Assembly: GCA_019752975.1 (NCBI GenBank)
Contig: JAIELM010000077.1
Span: forward strand, 1 to 5,283
Origin: Undibacterium sp.
GTDB lineage: Bacteria > Pseudomonadota > Gammaproteobacteria > Burkholderiales > Burkholderiaceae_D
Direction of reading: 5' to 3'
Length of the DNA stretch: 5,283 bases
Shown here: positions 5,252-5,283 of the stretch, in pieces
How the letters are laid out: each line of letters opens with the position of its first letter
How positions within the stretch are numbered: the stretch's first letter is position 1
Notes under the pieces: generated by a model
Databases searched by the model: none
What the model was told of the DNA's origin: nothing
What the model saw: only the letters and a program-made list of their open reading frames with translations
Translations under genes and position numbers: made by a program

Positions 5252-5283
5252 CTTTGCTTAGAACTCCTCACGACGAGATGAGT

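Larger units (their letters stand above)
4977..5283. other. Gene-free right end of the window
   Basis: No frame here has a plausible start, ribosome binding site and family signature; the longest ATG frames I read are about 21 codons (plus, 5045-5110) and 24 codons (minus, in the same stretch). The region contains a short hairpin (4985-4999), an IS-end-like GGACTTACGCA (5001-5011) and an imperfect tandem repeat (5219-5251). Confidence 0.55.

Noticed and set aside
1..5283. CRISPR array, tRNA or rRNA gene, or toxin-antitoxin pair
   Set aside because: I read both strands for regularly spaced repeats, tRNA-like cloverleaf ends and small paired genes and saw none that could be supported.

Overview
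The window is a stretch of accessory DNA with moderate GC (roughly mid-40s % by eye). It is dominated by two insertion elements on the minus strand and one ordinary chromosomal-type gene on the plus strand. The families (IS1380, a tyrosine recombinase paired with an IS91-type transposase, and a CPBP membrane protease) and the Shine-Dalgarno sites fit a proteobacterium, perhaps a gammaproteobacterium. I cannot name a species.

Left block (1-1683): a complete IS1380-family element occupies 78-1594. It has perfect 17-bp terminal inverted repeats and a perfect 5-bp target duplication (ATAAA). Removing the element and one duplication copy joins two plus-strand reading frames without a frameshift: 25 codons on the left, and 27 codons plus a stop on the right. 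The insertion therefore cut the 3' part of a gene whose start lies outside the window. The transposase itself is damaged. Its true N-terminus (ATG at 1471) is in a different frame from the main ORF, and a one-base deletion near 1391 explains this.

Spacer (1684-1987): no convincing gene. It holds a strong hairpin just after the broken gene's stop, a weak terminator-like hairpin, and probably the replication-origin end of the next element.

Middle block (about 1836-4043): a two-gene minus-strand unit of a tyrosine recombinase followed by an IS91-type HUH transposase, coupled by a 4-base ATGA stop/start overlap. The recombinase is split into two frames exactly at a run of seven A residues. The offset is the one a -1 ribosomal slip would correct, and two alternative hairpins lie just downstream. 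This is either a programmed frameshift that also gates transposase translation or a homopolymer indel. A hairpin in the recombinase leader may act as an attenuator or as the element's terminus.

Right block (4140-5283): an intact plus-strand CPBP-family intramembrane protease with its own ribosome binding site, followed by about 300 bp without a gene. That tail holds a short hairpin, a sequence resembling an insertion-sequence terminus, and an imperfect tandem repeat. No clearly new defence or metabolic system is visible. The most interesting items are the slippery site in the recombinase, the dual-recombinase element, and the exactly reconstructable IS insertion.
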